Origin: Oreocharis arfaki
Taxonomy: Eukaryota > Chordata > Aves > Passeriformes > Paramythiidae
Direction: 5' to 3'
Assembly (NCBI GenBank): GCA_013398015.1
Contig: VZRR01010904.1
Location: 1,809,764-1,873,763 of the forward strand
Length of the DNA: 64,000 nt
Shown here one piece after another: positions 1 through 13,978 of this stretch; positions within the stretch are counted from its first letter, which is position 1, and each line of letters begins with the position of its first letter. The translations under genes and the position numbers were made by a program. The notes under the pieces were generated by a model. That model did no database searches. It worked only from the letters and a program-made list of their open reading frames with translations, and was not told the origin of the DNA.

Positions 1-3000
1 TCCAAGAGGAACACGTCTATTCTTCCAGCGAAGAAAAGAAGAAACTTTTCTGGTTAAAGCCAGCACTTCTGAAGTACCTTAAGAGATTTTGACATAACTT
101 GGAAGCCAGAAAGGCTATCAGTCTAAGAGGTCAGAAACTTTTTATTTATTGCAAAGCTCCTGATAAGTTGTTTTGGACCATGACTGCCTTTGATTAGGCT
201 GATGACAACTAGGTAACAGAAAACACACCACACTATGAGCAGCTATAAAAAATCAGGTATTCAACATTTGGTCTACCTTAATTTTAACCGTGGTAACTGC
301 CTGAAAACCACTGCAAAAGGGCACCATAAAGAAGTTCTCAGGTAGCTGCTAGGGCAGACATCTCTACATTATCTTGTGGAAAGTAAGAACAATTAGTTTT
401 ACTGTGCAATTATCCAATCTTCAATCTTACATCTCATACTTACCAGCTAGCCTCTGAAAGATGGCAGAAAAGCAGATACAACAAAAAGAACATTGCCAAC
501 AGCAAATAATAAGCCGTTCTAGCTGAATCACTCAGAGGCAGTAAAACATCTGTAACAAATTTGTGTAGCATACAAGAGACACAATGGAGCTGATTCACCA
601 ATTTTTTTTTGCTTCTCAATCCCGTATAGTATTGCAGCAACACTTAAAACAAAAACTAAATAAAATATAAACTTCCTTCAAGGTGCTATTTACACTTTTT
701 TTGTGTAACTATACAACAGAAAAGGCATATTCCCAAAGAGTTCCCCAAAAAAACAGCAAAGCAATGATATGACTCTGATTACTGCAAAATAATTTACCAA
801 AAAGACTGAAAGGCATCCAAAAGATACACTAGAGGGAGGGAGGGGAGAAATCTACAGGCAGTGCCAGTGCAAAACACTGGATACAGTTTAGTTAGCAAAT
901 ATATTCTGAAGTCTGTATCTAAAATAAAAATGCTACAGTGATCTGATCAGAGATTGCTGAAACATTAAAACAGAAAACTGCATAATTTAGTAGAAATGTT
1001 CTGATGATGTTGACAGGTAGCTGTGTCTAATGCATGCTGACAAATATCTTAAGAGGATCATTTCTGGATCAGACACCCATTATTTTGGAAAGTTTTTCCA
1101 GCTGTGGAGTGTTCAGCAAGAACGAGGCAAGCGAGTCTGTTAGTCACTGATCACAGTTAGGAAAAGCAAAAGGAAAAAAAAAGACTAAAGCAATACAGGG
1201 ACATCTGGAGACCATCCTGGTCCTGAAGTTAAAGCTGGACAAGCTTCATTACAGTTTCTAGGTTTGGCTCTTAACAGTAGGGGGCAAGTGCAATGTGGTA
1301 GTTGCATAACTGTTAGCTGAACAGAAAGCAAAGCTTAGGACCTGGGAGAAGTGAGAGATCAGTTCTAGGGAAGAATCATAGAAAATTACTACTCCAGACT
1401 CAAGCTGAAATGCTAATTAGAGACAATACATAGCCAGGATAGAGGAAGTAGACTACTTGTTCAGATATTCTTTATTTTAAGATTAGTACATTTCTTCAAG
1501 AGTTGGAGAGAATAAGTTTGCTATTATATGGGATTGTCAAACTGCTTAGGCTATATTTCAAAGGGAGTCTAAAGTCCTTAAAGATGGAATTGTGAAAGCT
1601 TTCTTCCTGCACATGTGGAAACCTTAGAAATTTGGGACTACAAATACATACCCACTGCGTATTGCAGGGGGAAGACACTGCAAAACAGCAAAGATAATGT
1701 CTTAAAAAAAAACCAAAACACAAAAAGGAGTCCAAGGATATTCCATTGCTAATTCCACTTAGGAACTCATGGTCAATAACACTGCAGCAAGAAAATGGTT
1801 TTGAAGTTCTGGTGGGTTATGCAGAAAACCATAAATTAATTTTCTTCTATGTAAACAAGAACATGAAGTCACTGAAGAAACATTGGCTCAAAAACTATAA
1901 GATCAGGAAAAGAATAAAGAATATGACCAAAGTAAGAATTCTTTATAATATTTTAATGAACTACACATTGTCAATAACCGCTACCCCCTCTAACTGATTC
2001 TAAGGTAGACCTCATAGTGCCTAGCAAAGGCATGTGAAGTGATTGTCATGGCTAATTCCAAAACCACTGCTGTCCTGCAAGGCAAGAAAAATTTACCAGC
2101 AGTCTTCCCCTGGCACAGAAGACTGCAACACCCCCCCCAAATTCTCTTTAACTTCTTTACCCCAAGCATAAACTTACCTAAATCATAAATTTACTACGTT
2201 ATTACATAAGGTCATGCAAAGATGTCAGATCACAAGGATCTCTTTACACTCTATCATTGGCCACATGTACAAGCTGCACACAGGACATAACCCTAATGAA
2301 ATGTAGCTAAAACAGAATGAGAAGCTTATCAATCCGGTGCTTGATTCCATATTTCAGTCTTCCTGGTGTAATTTAACAAAGTGAGAAAAGGAGGATAGAG
2401 GCAACAGAATGGACTTGCTTACAAGTTGAACACTCTTCCAATCTCCAGGAATTATATCCAGACTTCGAGTTATATACTTGTTTTCTTATCTTACGGCCAG
2501 AAACCCATCAAACATAAAAACAAAGCGGTAGAGGGGGTTTTCTGTAAAACACTGTTCATCTGTTCACTCGCTGTGTACATTAGAACAGCTTCTACTGACT
2601 ACGTAAGTTGTCACAAAAATCCTACACCATGTCAGCATGCTTTTTACACAGCTGCATTCGAGTCACAATCTCAATCACATGCAGATTGCTAGTGTTTTTA
2701 TTGCTGATATACACATACAGTTTCAATCACCCTCGTAGAGAAACTCAGCAAGTGATCATCAAAGTATAAAAAATAAGAAAGAAACTTCAGGGACCAGTAA
2801 GGAAAAGCCTCAGAGCACAGTGGCTAGCCACTTACTGTGAACTCACAGTGGCACTTACCAGTGACCTTTTGCAAGGTCTTTAGGTCAAGTGTAAAAAAGA
2901 GCAAAAGCTCTGAACATTTACTTGAGTGCTGTGCAAGGGCTCACTGCTGCAAAGTCTTGCATAGGCAGGCTTATTTCAGTGAGTAGATCTTTTAAGTTCA

Positions 3001-3133
3001 GTGGGAAGTGCTCACATACATCAAGATACTTATGCTTAAATCTTTGCAGGAGCAGACCCTTGAATATGGGAGAAAGTTATGGTCTGTTTATTTAAATAAC
3101 ACTTTTCTGAATCTGAAGAGTTGTTTTTCTTAC
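1..3133 (-). other. PCCA: PCCA intron 12 (5' part)
   Basis: This is the sequence downstream of the exon 12 donor in gene orientation. The next expected coding exon would begin with a VEHPVTE-like segment, completing the RLQVEHPVTE motif of biotin carboxylases. I did not find it on the minus strand here, so intron 12 continues past the left edge. The region is AT-rich, has an eight-base C run at 2131-2138, and has only short open frames that look like chance. I recognise no repeat family or RNA gene in it. Confidence 0.8.
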
Positions 3134-3284
3134 CTGAAGTCTAGTATTCATTTCCAAGAAGTAGAAATTCTTACTGGAGTCCACAAGGAATTCTACTGTT
3201 CCAGCAGAGGAATACTTTACTGCTTTGGCAAGAGCTACTGCTTGTTCTCCCATTGCTCTTCGAGTTTCAGGGTCCAGAAAAGTG
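3134..3284 (-). CDS. PCCA: PCCA exon 12: biotin carboxylase active-site strand
   Basis: Internal coding exon of propionyl-CoA carboxylase alpha, the mitochondrial matrix subunit that carboxylates biotin using ATP and bicarbonate. The exon is 151 nt. Its first base completes the Ser codon started in exon 11. It then encodes 50 residues from TFLDPETRRAMGEQ through VKYSSAGTVEFLVDS to FYFLEMNTRLQ. GTVEF and EMNTR carry the equivalents of E. coli biotin carboxylase Glu276, Glu288, Asn290 and Arg292, which bind Mg-ATP and form the active site. The splice sites are clear: a pyrimidine-rich acceptor ending TTGTAG and a CAG/GTAAGA donor. Length and phase match human exon 12 (c.915-1065, numbering from memory). 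The reading frame is intact and the key residues are present. Confidence 0.97.
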
Positions 3285-6200
3285 CTACAATACAGAAACG
3301 ATTACTTTTTTAGTTAAAAAATAATAATTATTCAATCATTTAATCTTCTATTTAAACTATGGTCAAAAGAGGACAGTATCATTATTTAAGTTATGAAAAC
3401 ATGTCAAGACTGTTAAACGTATGTCTTTACATTTATATTACCCCTAAGTAGATACACTGCATGCTTTACAATTATTGCTAATGTACAAGAAATTTAGGAT
3501 AAATAACCATATTCTCTAAAATATAAAATAACAGAACACAGAGCTCTTCGAACAGTCAGATCTATAATAATGCAAATTAAATGAAAAAAAGACATACGAA
3601 CTGACGCAATCTGAGAAGATGTATTTATTATCCACATTAATTTCAATACATTCTTTTCCATAAATCTTGGACACACTCAAGTGCACCCAAAGAACAGCTC
3701 AGCTACCACCTTGGGAGCCACTGTGAACACTGCCCAAATGCCAAGGTCTCTCATTCTAGGAGAGCACCCCACCACTTCCATTGGGCCAGTGAACTGAAAG
3801 ACTGCGGAAGTCTTTCTGGAAGCAACACATTCTGCTTGCTACTCTCCTCTGTGCCATAAATTCAGATTTAGATTAACCTATGCAGATTAATTAGATATAT
3901 ATATATATTTCTGTGGTATTCCACCAAAGCCTTGAAACCAGTTGCCCCTCAACCTGATGCATTGATTTTCAATGCAAGAACATGTAGCTGTTCATCTCAC
4001 ATAAGCTTGTAAATACACTTATTATTTATATTTCTGGTTTGATTTACATTAGGCACATAACTCAGCCATCATTTTAAAAGTACTTTTTCAAGGGAATAAA
4101 CAGTGCCTTCTACCTTACCGCTAAGTCACTCTTTAAAACACCTAGTGTTACATATTTCTTGAGATGGGCTCAACAGTGGGCCCTAATTCTGCAAAGGAGC
4201 AATCAGGAGCCTTCACCTATCTAAAGCGGCCCCAAAGCCAGTGAAGCTCCATCTGGAGCACTGGACTGCACTCAGACAGAAGCCAGTGATGGGTCAAGAC
4301 TCATCCTTCAGCACTTACTGTGGTGTTTTTCACTGAGACCTGAACCCACAGAAGAGCTAAAGACTTCTGCCACAACAAACCATATTTGACATGACACAAG
4401 AAGTGAGCAAATATCCAGGCAAAGTAGGAGACAGCGGAATCCTTCTCTTTATTGGAAAAGTGCTACTTCACACTTCTGGCCTTTCAGTGCCCACAGAGGC
4501 AGATTCTGATGGACCATAAGGCAGGCATTTTCAGAATTCAGGAAAAAATTTATTTCTTGGCAAACAATGGGACCAACAGGAAATGGAAATCAAGTCTCAT
4601 TCCAAGAAAGCTTGTGTCATATCCTACATCAGATGAAAGGGAAGATCAGAAGACGTAAAAACTGTGTCATACCTATAAGAATAGGCCCTGGTAAATGTAA
4701 AATAGTTGCGTAATATTTCTTATTTTGATTTGGTAAGAGGATAATACATTACACAAAATCAACAATCTATAATTCAGTGTAGAGTTTCTGCAGGGCTTTG
4801 ATCATGAAAGGTCAATGAGTGGCTTATGAAGAACAAAACCTTCTCAATATCAGCTTCATACTGTACTTCTAGAACAACCATTATTACTTCTCATGTAGAT
4901 GAAAGACAGTTACTCCCCTTCATTACAGTGATGTCTTCCCTATACTTGTTAAATGTAGGTCTGAGATCTCACTGTTCACCTCCTGCTGTAGCCAAAGAAT
5001 GGAACACAGGTGTCACATTGCTAAACTTGATCTCTGCCACACAGTTAAGCTTTACACTCTGAAACGACTAGATCATCCCTACCATTGGCTAGGTTAATTA
5101 ACCAAGGTTTTCATATTCCCCTATGCTGCTTTACCTTTCAAATATATTGTTTCTCCCTTTTTTTAACAACACACCTTTTATATCCAAAATAACTCTTCTC
5201 CAATCTAATTAGGCATCACTTGAAAACACAGCATTTTACACCTGACTTCAAATCTTTTTCTCACACGTAGAGCTGTTTTTCTTTAGACCAAACAGCTCCT
5301 ATGCCAGCACAAAGGCTACAAAATAAAAAGGAGTCACAAAATAAAAGCATCAAAAAGAAAAAATAAATCAGACCTGACACTTCACTCGTAAGACCTTCAT
5401 CAAGTTATTGTAAAGTTAATCAAAGGGAATACAATTGGTTTGTCACATTGTTTCTACAGCCAGAGAGATGAACCACATAGGCAAGATGTTACCTCTCCAT
5501 TCTAGTTCATCAGATAAGGTTTTCCAAAATACCCCTATCACCTTCACCCACAGACAAGGTTGAGATTTTGAAAAATACAAACAGTTACCATCAGTGGAAA
5601 TTTACTGCTCAGTTTGGACAAAAAATAAATGATCAATAACACTTACCCTTCCTCTGAAGATTGCACCACACTGGGGGAGTGAACCTCAATTTTCTAAATG
5701 TCAAGGTCAGCTTCCCTGCTCCAAGCATACTACTCGCTTAAAAAAAATTACTTGCCTACACAAAACATTATCCTTTGAGATATTTATTATGTACTACCAG
5801 ACCATGGGCATAAATACACTAAAGGATCTGAGAACACACTTCCGCCCCCACATCTAAATGGTGCCTACCTATGAATCACATGCATATTCACAAACAGAAC
5901 AGGCTCACGTTTCTCTTAACCCAAAATCCTTCAAGGATTTCTAGACAGTGAGAGAAAATGTAGAGTCTGACACACCTATATGCACAAGAACTCTAAGGAG
6001 AACCTGTAGATAGGTTCCCCAATTCAACAATGCACTTTTCTCCTAAGTTCCTGCCCATATACATTCATTCAAATTGTCAGTGCCCCTGAACAGATGACCA
6101 TTCCTTCACACAAGTGGCGAGGCAAATTTGAAGTGCTTTAAGGAGCTTCTAACAGGTTCAGAAATTGTTAGATAGGACACATGTTCTCACCAAAGCAAAG

Positions 6201-8855
6201 TTACAGAGCACTCCTCTGAGTTAGTCCTCCAATTATTGAATAGGATTGTCAGTTAATATTCTTGTGCATTTAATTTTGACGGATCCTAAAGGATTTATGG
6301 ATTTTTTTTGTCCACATGGGAAACAATCTCTTATTAATCACTCCAGCAGACAGGAAAATATAACCAAGCCTTTGCAATTTTTCTTGCCAAAGTACAATGT
6401 CTCATGGCAACTGTCTCCAAAAATTAACAGAGAGGAGCTTGGGCAGCTGAGGAACAAAAACTCAACAAAAGAACAACAGACTATTAAATGTCACTCATCT
6501 CTTTACTGTCAGCCTCTGTGAAATAAGAAGACAACAGGATATCCAAAAATGTGTGAAAGTAGAAGCAGATAAAATTATGGTACATCACCGGAAGCTTTGT
6601 GCATCACTAACTTTGCCCAGCACAAACTAAAACACTAGCGATGACTGGATGTGTCTTATTGTCTGCGCTTACCAAAATAGAGTAGGACAACTCACCATGT
6701 GAAAAGGGTACCAGCAAAGTTTGTTGGTCTCCTGTTTGAATCTGGGGAACTGACCACCATGAACATCAGAGGTCCTTTGAATACTGCAACCTCATTAGTG
6801 CGTGAACTAAAAGGGTTTCTCTCCGCAAAAGAGAGAGGGTTTTTCACTTGTTTTTTTTTAACAAAACACTAAACTTCCCCAAGAAAACTGGAGATACAAA
6901 CACAAAATGATCCCATAAGGATAAGTTCAGCAGCTGCAGACTTAGCTTTAAGAAAATCATAGGTTACTCTCCAAGCCAAAAGGCCCTCAAGTCTCCTACC
7001 ATTAGATACTCAGGAAAATGCCGTCATAATAGAGTAAATCAAAAACAGCACAAAAGGCCAATGTCAAAAGCCCTAAATGGTCCAAAAGACAAAAAAACAC
7101 ATTTTAGCCCATAACTTCCCTATCTCCCAGGCTTCATGAAAGAAAACAAAAAGGTTTGACCTATCTTAGAGTTCTTAATAAGCAGCTACCATTTAAAACA
7201 GGAGAAAAGAGGACAGTCTATTTCCTTCATCCAGCCATACCAGAAGAGGTTGTGTCCAGGAGTCCTTAAGCAATCAAAATGAAAGCGCATTCCCAGGAAG
7301 GGTTAACTTGAGGGTTTAGGGTCTCTATGGTGTCTCACAGAAGTTAGTGCCCTGCTTATCTGCAAGTCTTGTAACCCTTTGAAAATTAGTGGATTCTGCA
7401 GCCAAGTGCAAGCGGCTGTAAGGCAGATAACGCTTCCCAAGCTGTCAGTAGAAGTCTGGCAGAGTCTAAAACATTCAACAACAGAAATGAAGAAATGTTT
7501 TCATGCCAAATTTTGGAAGCTATTGACTTGCCCACACTCTTGTACAGTTATAGGAGAGGATGAGAAAATCTACTGCCAACTCCAAAAGAGAAGACCAAGA
7601 AAGTTAAAAGGCTGGTACTTCTGATGAAAGAAAACACTCTGGTCAAAGCTGGCTGGTGAGAGAAAGATGTATCACCCCATTTTAATTGACCACAGGCATG
7701 GAGAAGGAGCAGGCAGGAATGACAGGCATCACCTTACATATACTCACGAGGCAGAAGACACTCCTCTTTTGAGCGCTTAGGTACACATACATGCACATGT
7801 GCTTTATATCAGGACCTGAAGCATTCACTTTCCACAATAACACAGTGGAAAGTGATCTTTAGGCATAAGCAGCATAAGGCTTCCAAAAAATCCACAAGCA
7901 CTACCAGGAAGCATTTATTAGTGGATTTGTATCTTTAAACTTGGGTTTTTTATTTAAAATATAGGTCAAACAGTGGCAGTCCTGCAATTATGATTCAACA
8001 TCAACTAATAAGGCACCTCCACAGAAACGTCATTTGGATGATGTGCTTTTCCTCACATCCCAAGTTGTTGCATCACACAGTTCTGTGCTATAACAAAACA
8101 CAGCAAACCCATCTCTGCTAGTGAACATATTACTCTGGCAATTCCCACCGGCACTGATATACCTCTGTCTGCCTTTGGAATCAGAACTTCTTGCTGCCCT
8201 TTTTATACACGTATTCTCTGATGACTGCCGTGCAACAGAAAACACAGCAAGGCCATATCTTGCATAGCAGCAAGATATTGCAGCTTCATATTAAACCAGT
8301 GAGATTAAGATAATTTTACACTTTTGAGTTATCTACACCTAGATTTCTAGTTCACTACTATGAACGGTACTAAACATGCTGCAGAGTATTATGTACTTCA
8401 TATTCCAATGGAAATATACAGTATTATGTGGCCTTTACACAATTACTCTAACATAGCCAAATAATTGTATCTGTAGTAAAATTCATACTTATTTCATATT
8501 TTACTTGACTTTTATATCCAAATGTGAATATCAAAGAAAAATCTCTAATATATATTAACAAAGCCATCTCATATGACATATATTTGATTGGTAAGATCTA
8601 CATCCATTTTATACAAGATCATGAAAAAAATTACCTACACACCAGTTTTCTTACACAAAGACATTGTAAAGCAAAATCACAACACCCTCAAGAAAAACAT
8701 CAAAATTGCATTACAGTCAAATAAATATAACAAGCATTTATTTTCTTTGTGCTTTTTAATAGAATAAAATTTGCTTGTACTTGTACTTGAACCAGCAGCC
8801 TTTTAAAAGTGCTTTCAGGTACTATGAAGCTGCATCAAGAATCCAGTATACACAC
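3285..8855 (-). other. PCCA: PCCA intron 11
   Basis: This 5,571-bp intron lies between exons 11 and 12, with GT at the exon 11 side (GTGTGT) and AG at the exon 12 side. It contains an (AT)7 run at 3895-3908 and otherwise AT-rich single-copy-looking DNA. The short open frames encode nothing I recognise. I saw no clear CR1 element or RNA gene. Confidence 0.85.
3895..3908. repeat. (AT)7 dinucleotide run
   Basis: A short perfect AT dinucleotide run inside PCCA intron 11. It is a possible microsatellite, but short enough to be of little consequence. Confidence 0.8.
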
Positions 8856-8950
8856 CTTGGTGCTTCCTCCACAACCTTCTGGTTTCTCCTTTGAATGGAA
8901 CATTCTCTTTCATTCAACCACAAAGCATTGCCATGTTTATCTGCCAAAAC
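8856..8950 (-). CDS. PCCA: PCCA exon 11: QRRNQK segment of biotin carboxylase
   Basis: A 95-nt coding exon starting in phase 0 with VLADKHGNALWLNERE and continuing through CSIQRRNQKVVEEAP. It ends with two bases (AG) of a Ser codon completed in exon 12. The CSIQRRNQK stretch corresponds to E. coli biotin carboxylase Cys230 to Lys238, which contributes to the bicarbonate and biotin site. Asn replaces the bacterial His236, as in human PCCA. The acceptor is TTGTTCCAG and the donor AAG/GTGTGT. Length and phase fit human c.820-914 (from memory). The first codon must be GTT in phase 0, which fixes how exon 10 ought to end and exposes the problem at the exon 10 donor. Confidence 0.97.
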
Positions 8951-10561
8951 CTGGAACAATAACACACTGCTATTAACAAACAGATGTAAGCATATGGTCT
9001 TTTAACATAATACTATTATGCAGCATTTAGGGTTTGGGGTTTTTTTCCAATCTAAAAATAAAGCTTGGGGGGAAAGCTTGTGTAGAAAATTAATTATATA
9101 TTAAATACATTTGAACATTCCTTCAAATATTCTGAGTAAGACTATTCTAAAGCCTCTATGTAGAGTCTATACATAGCAAAAAACCCTCTCACTTCAAAAT
9201 TTGATTTCTGAATTCTTGGGATCTTTTTACAAAAGGCTGAAATAAGATTAAAACTACCTTTTCAAGCATTTTAAATTGCACTGCATTATGAAATTACACA
9301 AAATCATATTGTCGAGCAAAATCTTGCATCAACCAAAAAAAAAAATCTCCACGGATGCCAAATTTTGCTCCTGAATTACACACAAAAGCTTTCAGAAAGA
9401 ATGTCTCATGGAGCTTTCTTAGTAGGCAAACCACAGAGCCTTGTTTTTAATGAAGAAGGAAAGAAAAATCTTCAGAAACTTTGTTATCCTTCATTAAAGA
9501 GAACAAAATTTGCAACTTGCTCACTACTTTCAAAGGAAATTACAGCAGTAGTTTCAAGAAAATTTTTAAAAATCAAGAACTACAGTTCTTGGCTGCAGCT
9601 TCAGTTCATGGAAGAGGTAACAAAATCAAGTATCTAGATCCTGTAAATCTAGAAGTTATGTCATTTACTACATAAATTACACACTAGAAAAAAGCCCCCA
9701 AGTTCAGCATGGCAGAACCCTTAATTGATTCTTCAACTTCAAAGCAGAGGTGAAAGCAAGAAAAGGAACTCTGTCCCTTTATGAAATTGATGGTATGATG
9801 CAGCCATTTCTAATACCAAATACTGGATTTGAAGATTCAAGTAGACTTCTTCCCATCTTATAACGATAACTCTACACTTATTCTTAGAACAATTTCTTTT
9901 AACACAGACCACACCTGCTCCCTTTCTTCCTTATAAATTTTTTCTTCTAACCCCCTTTTTTTTTCCATCTATCTTCCTGCTCTGATCTGCGGGAACCTAT
10001 GCCAATATTCATGCTTCATTCTTTAATAGTGCAGTTCTACACTGAAAACCGACAAAATAAAACAAGGAGACAATCTTCCTCAAACTGTGTGAACTCAACC
10101 ATATCTACTCACATTTGTGACAACGAATCTGTATTATTTATTATTCCTTTTAGCACCACAGAGCAAGTATGGCACTAAGCAAGATGAATTCCTGCATCTA
10201 TGACACCAATGGTTGCTGAGGCATGAAAAATCTGGGGAGATGCGACTGAAAACAAGGCAGTGAACTCATGAAGACAGCTCATGCGCACTGTGCAACATCA
10301 GATCCAGCGTGCTCTGCGCCCTGTAAGATCAGATGTTTTTCCTCCTATAAAATTCTGTTGTGCTCCCACAAATTTATGGAGCTTTCTAGTGAAAAGAGGG
10401 GTCTAGAAGACTGACGACTTCGGGATTTCCTAAACTACAGCATGTCCCAGAATCCTCTTCCCTTTCTAGGGGGAGGTTTAGTAGCAGCAGTAGCACCAGG
10501 ATGCTCCAGACAACTGCTAGATTCCTTAGCAAGGGAGTCAACACAAAGAAAAGGAGATTTT

Positions 10562-10582
10562 AAAAAAACAAACAAACAAACA
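10562..10582. repeat. (CAAA)n-type simple repeat
   Basis: A short A-rich tetranucleotide run (poly(A) followed by several CAAA units) in PCCA intron 10. A second short AAAC run lies at about 10863-10880. Both are simple sequence with no sign of function. Confidence 0.7.
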
Positions 10583-12469
10583 CACCAAAAACCAGGTACT
10601 TCCTACCCAAGTCCTCACCTATCCAATCCAGAGGAACGGAGCTCTACAGACTCATGGGGCCCTACAAGAAATCATCTGGGAGGTCCAAAGATTTTTGGAC
10701 TGATTATTTGTGGGGGTTGTTTCAGTATTAAAGCAGTACCTCTAGAGCATAGCATGGTACTTGATGGAAAAGTCGCTGTCCTTTAAGTAGAATGATTCCT
10801 TGTGAGCACTTCTGTTTCACTGTTAGAAACCCTACAACTTTCCAAAAAATTCTGTCTCATCAAAACAAACAAACAAGCAAAATCTAGGAACATTTCAATA
10901 AAAATTGGTCATTGTGCTTCTCTCCTCTCTCTCTACGTATTTTTCTGAAGAGGATAATACATTTTTTCAATCCAAGCAGTAATTTTTTTTTTTTCACTTC
11001 ATAACATTTCTCACATCCTACTAAATTTCAGCAACCTGGATCTTAAAAGAAATGTTTTTCCATTATCAGTTAATGGAAAAAAGAGACATGCATGAACATC
11101 TACTTTAAGAAAGTAATTATAAATAGAATAAGCCAACAACATCTAGCATTACGCTTTTCCTTTTGTTCTGTGTCCACTGTTTTCAGTAAAAGAAACTAAT
11201 CATAAAACAATTGTATTTCAGAAGACATTTGCAGCATACTGAAACCATCATCTGTGAGATGACATGAGATTCCAGTACATATCTCACTAAAAATGCATGT
11301 CTCAGCAACAGCTTTTGTTTCTAATATCTAAATATTCATAACAGAAAATGCCCTGTTTTGCAGGATTAGATGATTATGACATTAGTATACCCTATGTACA
11401 TCTACATGCCAAAATAATTAAGTATTATGTAGTGGAATCCCTCCTACATGATTCAGCAAAATTCTGTTTCCAGTTGCAGGATTGTTGTTTAGCCAAGTAG
11501 TAGACATTCCACGTACTCTTACTTTAAACTTTTTATCAGATACTTCAGGAGAACAAGACTTCAAATCAGTTCAAGCATAAAGTGTATTTGGACTCCATTT
11601 TCCTGTTAATTGTTTTAGTCTTTTCTCATGTTTTACAAAGTGATTGTTTTATAGCTAGACACAGGAAACTTCTTATTTAACAATTTTAAGTACCAATGCT
11701 TTGGAGAAATATAAGAAAGCTAAAAAAAGTTCTATTTAAAAGTTACTGCTAAATTAATAAATATTTGGCATCTGGTCTCAAATTGTTTGTATGTTCAGCA
11801 GTTTGAAAATGAACCAAGGTCAACGTCCTAAAGCTGATTAGAACATAAAGTTAAAATGATATGCTATGATATTGTTAAAAAGTACCATCAAAGTGCTTGT
11901 ATAAGGAAAACAACATTCACTGTATACCCATTATAAATAAAACTATAAATTACTAATAGCAAAGCCATTTTGTTACTTAACAGTTCCTAAATACAGTACT
12001 ACTTCCTTTTTTGGGGTAGCCTTTTTTTAAACCCAAAGGAATCTAGACAATGTAAAATCTGCCCTGAACTCATGGAAGTATGAAGGAACCAATCTCATCT
12101 AACTTCTGTCATTGAAGAATCAGTAGGAACCTGCTCAATCTCCCAAATCTGCAAGCACTGAAAGAAAGAGATCTTTAAGGTGTACTGATCTGCACATTAA
12201 AAAAAAAAAAACATAGGTAGGCAAAAATTATTAGCCATAGCAAGAGAACACAGAAAGATGCTCTAGCAATCTGACCTCTTTTGAACCCTGAGATCAATGC
12301 TGAAACTGAGAGTTCACTATATGCCTTTCCATGACCCTTCAAAAGAGAGTAAGCTGGGGTTTAGATTTCACTTTTACACCATTTTTCATTTTGCTGTTTC
12401 ACTGTTTACAGACTGTTTCTTCATTTCACTCTTCCTTCTTCACTTCTCCCCTTCTACTCCTCTCTGCTA

Positions 12470-13010
12470 AGACTGTACTGGGAGTACTACATCTAGCTCT
12501 GGAGTCCTCAGTACAGGAAAGACATGGACCTGTTGGAACAGGTCCAGAGTAGAGCCACAAAAATGATCAGAGGGACTGAACACCTCTCCCGTGAGGAAAA
12601 GCTGAGAGTGTCGGGGTAGTTCAGCCTGGAAAAAAGAATGCTCTGGGGAGCAGCTTTTCAGTACTTGCAGCTTTTCAGTACTTAGGGGGGGCACTGATAA
12701 GAAAGATGGAGACAAACATTTTAGCAAGGCCTATAATGACTGGAAAAGGGGTTATGGCTTTAAACTACAAAAAAATAATTTAGACTAGATATAAGGGAGG
12801 AATCTTTCATTATGAGAATGGTAAAACAACAGAACAAGTTGCCCAGAGAGGTAGTAAATGCCCCATCCCTGGAAACATTCAAGGTCAGGTTGGATGGGGC
12901 TCTGAGCAGCCTGATCTAGTTGAAGATGTCCCTGCTCATTGCAGGGGGTTGGACTAGATGGCTTTTCAAGGTCCCTTCCAACCCAAACCATTCTAGTATT
13001 CTATGATATG
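12470..13010 (+). mobile_element. CR1 LINE, 5'-truncated 3' end
   Basis: This fragment of a chicken repeat 1 (CR1) non-LTR retrotransposon covers the last part of the reverse-transcriptase ORF and the 3' UTR. Diagnostic features are the decayed 'gtccagagtagagccacaaa' segment, the 'ggaatctttcattatgag' region, 'ttgcccagagaggtagt', the 'ttggactagatggcttttca' stretch and the tail 'ccattctagtattctatgat'. It lies antisense to PCCA within intron 10. It is 5'-truncated, as most CR1 copies are, and has stops and indels, so it is dead. It includes a 17-bp exact tandem duplication at 12650-12683 that is absent from the family as I know it. Confidence 0.95.
12650..12683. repeat. 17-bp exact tandem duplication inside CR1
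   Basis: The 17-mer GCAGCTTTTCAGTACTT occurs twice back to back (12650-12666 and 12667-12683). It appears to be a local duplication after insertion, perhaps through replication slippage, although an assembly artefact is possible. Confidence 0.9.
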
Positions 13011-13978
13011 AAAGTTTGCCCCATAGGAAGCATCAGGCTGAGGCACACATCTGGCAGAGTGAAAAATGTTAAATATTTCTCTCTTAGAAATCATTCCACA
13101 CTATCAAATTTACTGTTGTTTCACTTAGTTACCGAGCTACTTCAGGCTCTCACTATCTTAAAAAAAAAAAAAAATCCAACAACCACATGCCACAACGCAG
13201 AAAGGGTTTAGATTTTGGACAAAAAGAAATTAAATTTCTGTGTAAAAAGTGAAATTTCTGTGGAGGTAATGAATGTATTCTGTATAGATTTCTTGTCAGG
13301 AAATACCTCAAGGCTATTGACAAACACAATTCAGTTACCTACATAAAACTGAACATTACAAATTTTGAAATCATAATTTTGTGAATGAGTGCCTAAAAGA
13401 AACAACTTTTGTTCTGCATTAACAGACCTAACTCTAAATCCAATAAATGACAGAAATGCAGAAGTTAAAGAGAAAACACCTGATTTTGAACCACAAACTG
13501 CCCAAAAACAAGACACAAATCCTCTCGAATTCCCAAAGAGAATTAGATACTTCAGAACAGAATTCCAAAATACTGAAAAAACCACCTAGACCTTGCAAGA
13601 AATTGTTAGCATGGCAGTTCTTGAACTCCTACACAGTCCGCTGCACTCAAGCACTCCAACAGGATCCAGAGTTCAAATCTCCAGTCTTCAGGACAGATGC
13701 CTATAAGATTTTTTTTCTCCCCCAACAAACTGAGCACAGTTCACAGTCTTCCTGCTAAAGAAAGGCTAGAGAATAAAAACAGGAAGGCTGTATTGTACAT
13801 GATAGCCATGCAGTTTGAGCAATGACCCAAGACACCGGAAAACACAAGACTCTAGGCCTTTTTTAGTAGAGTGTTTGAAACATTTTGAACTTTGATTTAT
13901 TTATGAGTTCAAACCTCATTAAATAAATACACAATGATTAATAGTAGCAATACTAATAATAATAATAGTACAATACGG

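Larger units (their letters stand above)
8951..13976 (-). other. PCCA: PCCA intron 10
   Basis: This intron of about 5.0 kb separates exons 10 and 11. Its 3' acceptor is normal, but the 5' junction is anomalous (see exon 10). It contains a 3'-terminal CR1 fragment at 12470-13010, AAAC-type simple repeats near 10562-10582 and 10863-10880, and an AAT-rich stretch right after the exon 10 junction (about 13930-13970). No other gene is apparent. The 114-codon plus-strand frame at 10442-10786 has low-complexity composition and no recognisable domain. Confidence 0.8.

Noticed and set aside
4175..4215. GGGCCCTAATTCTGCAAA-like segment suggestive of an ancient repeat end
   Set aside because: Only about 20 bp resemble the remembered element and no inverted partner is visible, so it cannot be distinguished from chance.
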